5,290 nucleotides of DNA from Desulfobulbaceae bacterium. Its GTDB lineage: Bacteria > Desulfobacterota > Desulfobulbia > Desulfobulbales > Desulfobulbaceae. A program made the position numbers and the translations under genes. The notes below the pieces were generated by a model. That model was not told the origin of the DNA, searched no databases, and saw only the letters and a list, made by a program, of their open reading frames with translations. This document shows positions 5,124 to 5,290 of the stretch, in pieces; positions within the stretch are counted from its first letter, which is position 1, and every line of letters starts with the position of its first letter. The DNA lies in the NCBI GenBank assembly GCA_026990725.1, contig JALXCX010000286.1:1-5290 (forward strand). Direction: 5' to 3'.

Positions 5124-5290
5124 CCACATGGTACCGCTCCCCATAATAGCCACAACAATTGCTTCCTTGCCGCGTTTGAACTTGCCGACATAAGTCTGTC
5201 GAGCAGCATATGTATATCCTGTCTTGCCGCCAAGAGCCCCTTTAACCGTCCAAAGTGCCTTGTTGTGATTTCGGAGAAGCTGCCCATAAG
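5016..5290 (-). CDS. D-alanyl-D-alanine carboxypeptidase (PBP5/7 family), C-terminal 90 residues (partial)
   Basis: This is the C-terminal part of a serine-type penicillin-binding protein that trims stem peptides of peptidoglycan in the periplasm; the gene enters from the right edge. The visible piece has the third active-site motif KTG in LGGKTGYTYAA (visible residues 19-29), preceded by NHNKALW and followed by the core strand KEAIVVAIMGSG (41-52) and WSDIKRLVEYGF (55-66). The SxxK and SxN motifs must lie outside the window. Only 66 residues follow KTG and the tail is plain and hydrophilic. There is therefore no room for the PBP5-type C-terminal beta domain and amphipathic anchor, and the enzyme is more like the soluble PBP7 type. 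It is transcribed toward the small basic gene and shares its terminator. Whether it is a carboxypeptidase or an endopeptidase cannot be told from this piece. Confidence 0.85.
   Translation of the reverse strand, partial: YGQLLRNHNKALWTVKGALGGKTGYTYAARQTYVGKFKRGKEAIVVAIMGSGTMWSDIKRLVEYGFKKNRQLKMARLAEAESVHGKTAVH

Overview
The window looks like a stretch of ordinary chromosome from a Gram-negative, LPS-making bacterium. The protein style and the gene order lptA-lptB-rpoN-ptsN next to argB-argD suggest Desulfobacterota (Desulfobulbales-like). This taxonomic guess is an inference from gene order and sequence style, not from a search.

Layout. Positions 1-1305 (minus strand) hold the arginine-biosynthesis pair argB-argD. 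argB is complete and argD runs off the left edge after 141 codons. The two genes overlap by the ATGA motif. A 213-bp divergent control region (1306-1518) separates them from the plus-strand operon lptA (1519-2046), lptB (2049-2780), rpoN (2792-4246) and ptsN (4253-4702), whose gaps are only 2, 11 and 6 bp. This operon links lipopolysaccharide export (periplasmic bridge LptA, cytoplasmic ATPase LptB) with sigma-54 and the nitrogen-PTS phosphocarrier EIIA-Ntr. The gene hpf, which separates rpoN and ptsN in E. coli, is absent here. lptC is not immediately upstream and rapZ is not immediately downstream.

Right end. From 4703 to 5015 there is a self-contained small transcription unit. It has a good sigma-70-type promoter (4734-4763), a Shine-Dalgarno site, a short very basic reading frame starting at 4803, and a strong 15-bp-stem bidirectional terminator (4943-4980). 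The terminator lies inside the reading frame, and the first in-frame stop comes only at 5121-5123, about 140 nt past the terminator. The expected mRNA would therefore have no stop codon. That architecture is known for tmRNA-controlled backup ribosome-rescue factors (ArfA, BrfA, ArfT), and it is the most interesting thing in the window. The protein family itself is not recognised. Converging from the right edge is the C-terminal end of a D-alanyl-D-alanine carboxypeptidase-type penicillin-binding protein (stop at 5016-5018), which shares the same terminator.

The divergent region carries a strong argB promoter whose -10 sits in a perfect 14-bp palindrome. For lptA it carries a sigma-70-like promoter with an inverted repeat over its -10, plus a partial sigma-54-like -24/-12 element. 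No tRNA, rRNA, CRISPR array, insertion sequence or phage feature was seen.
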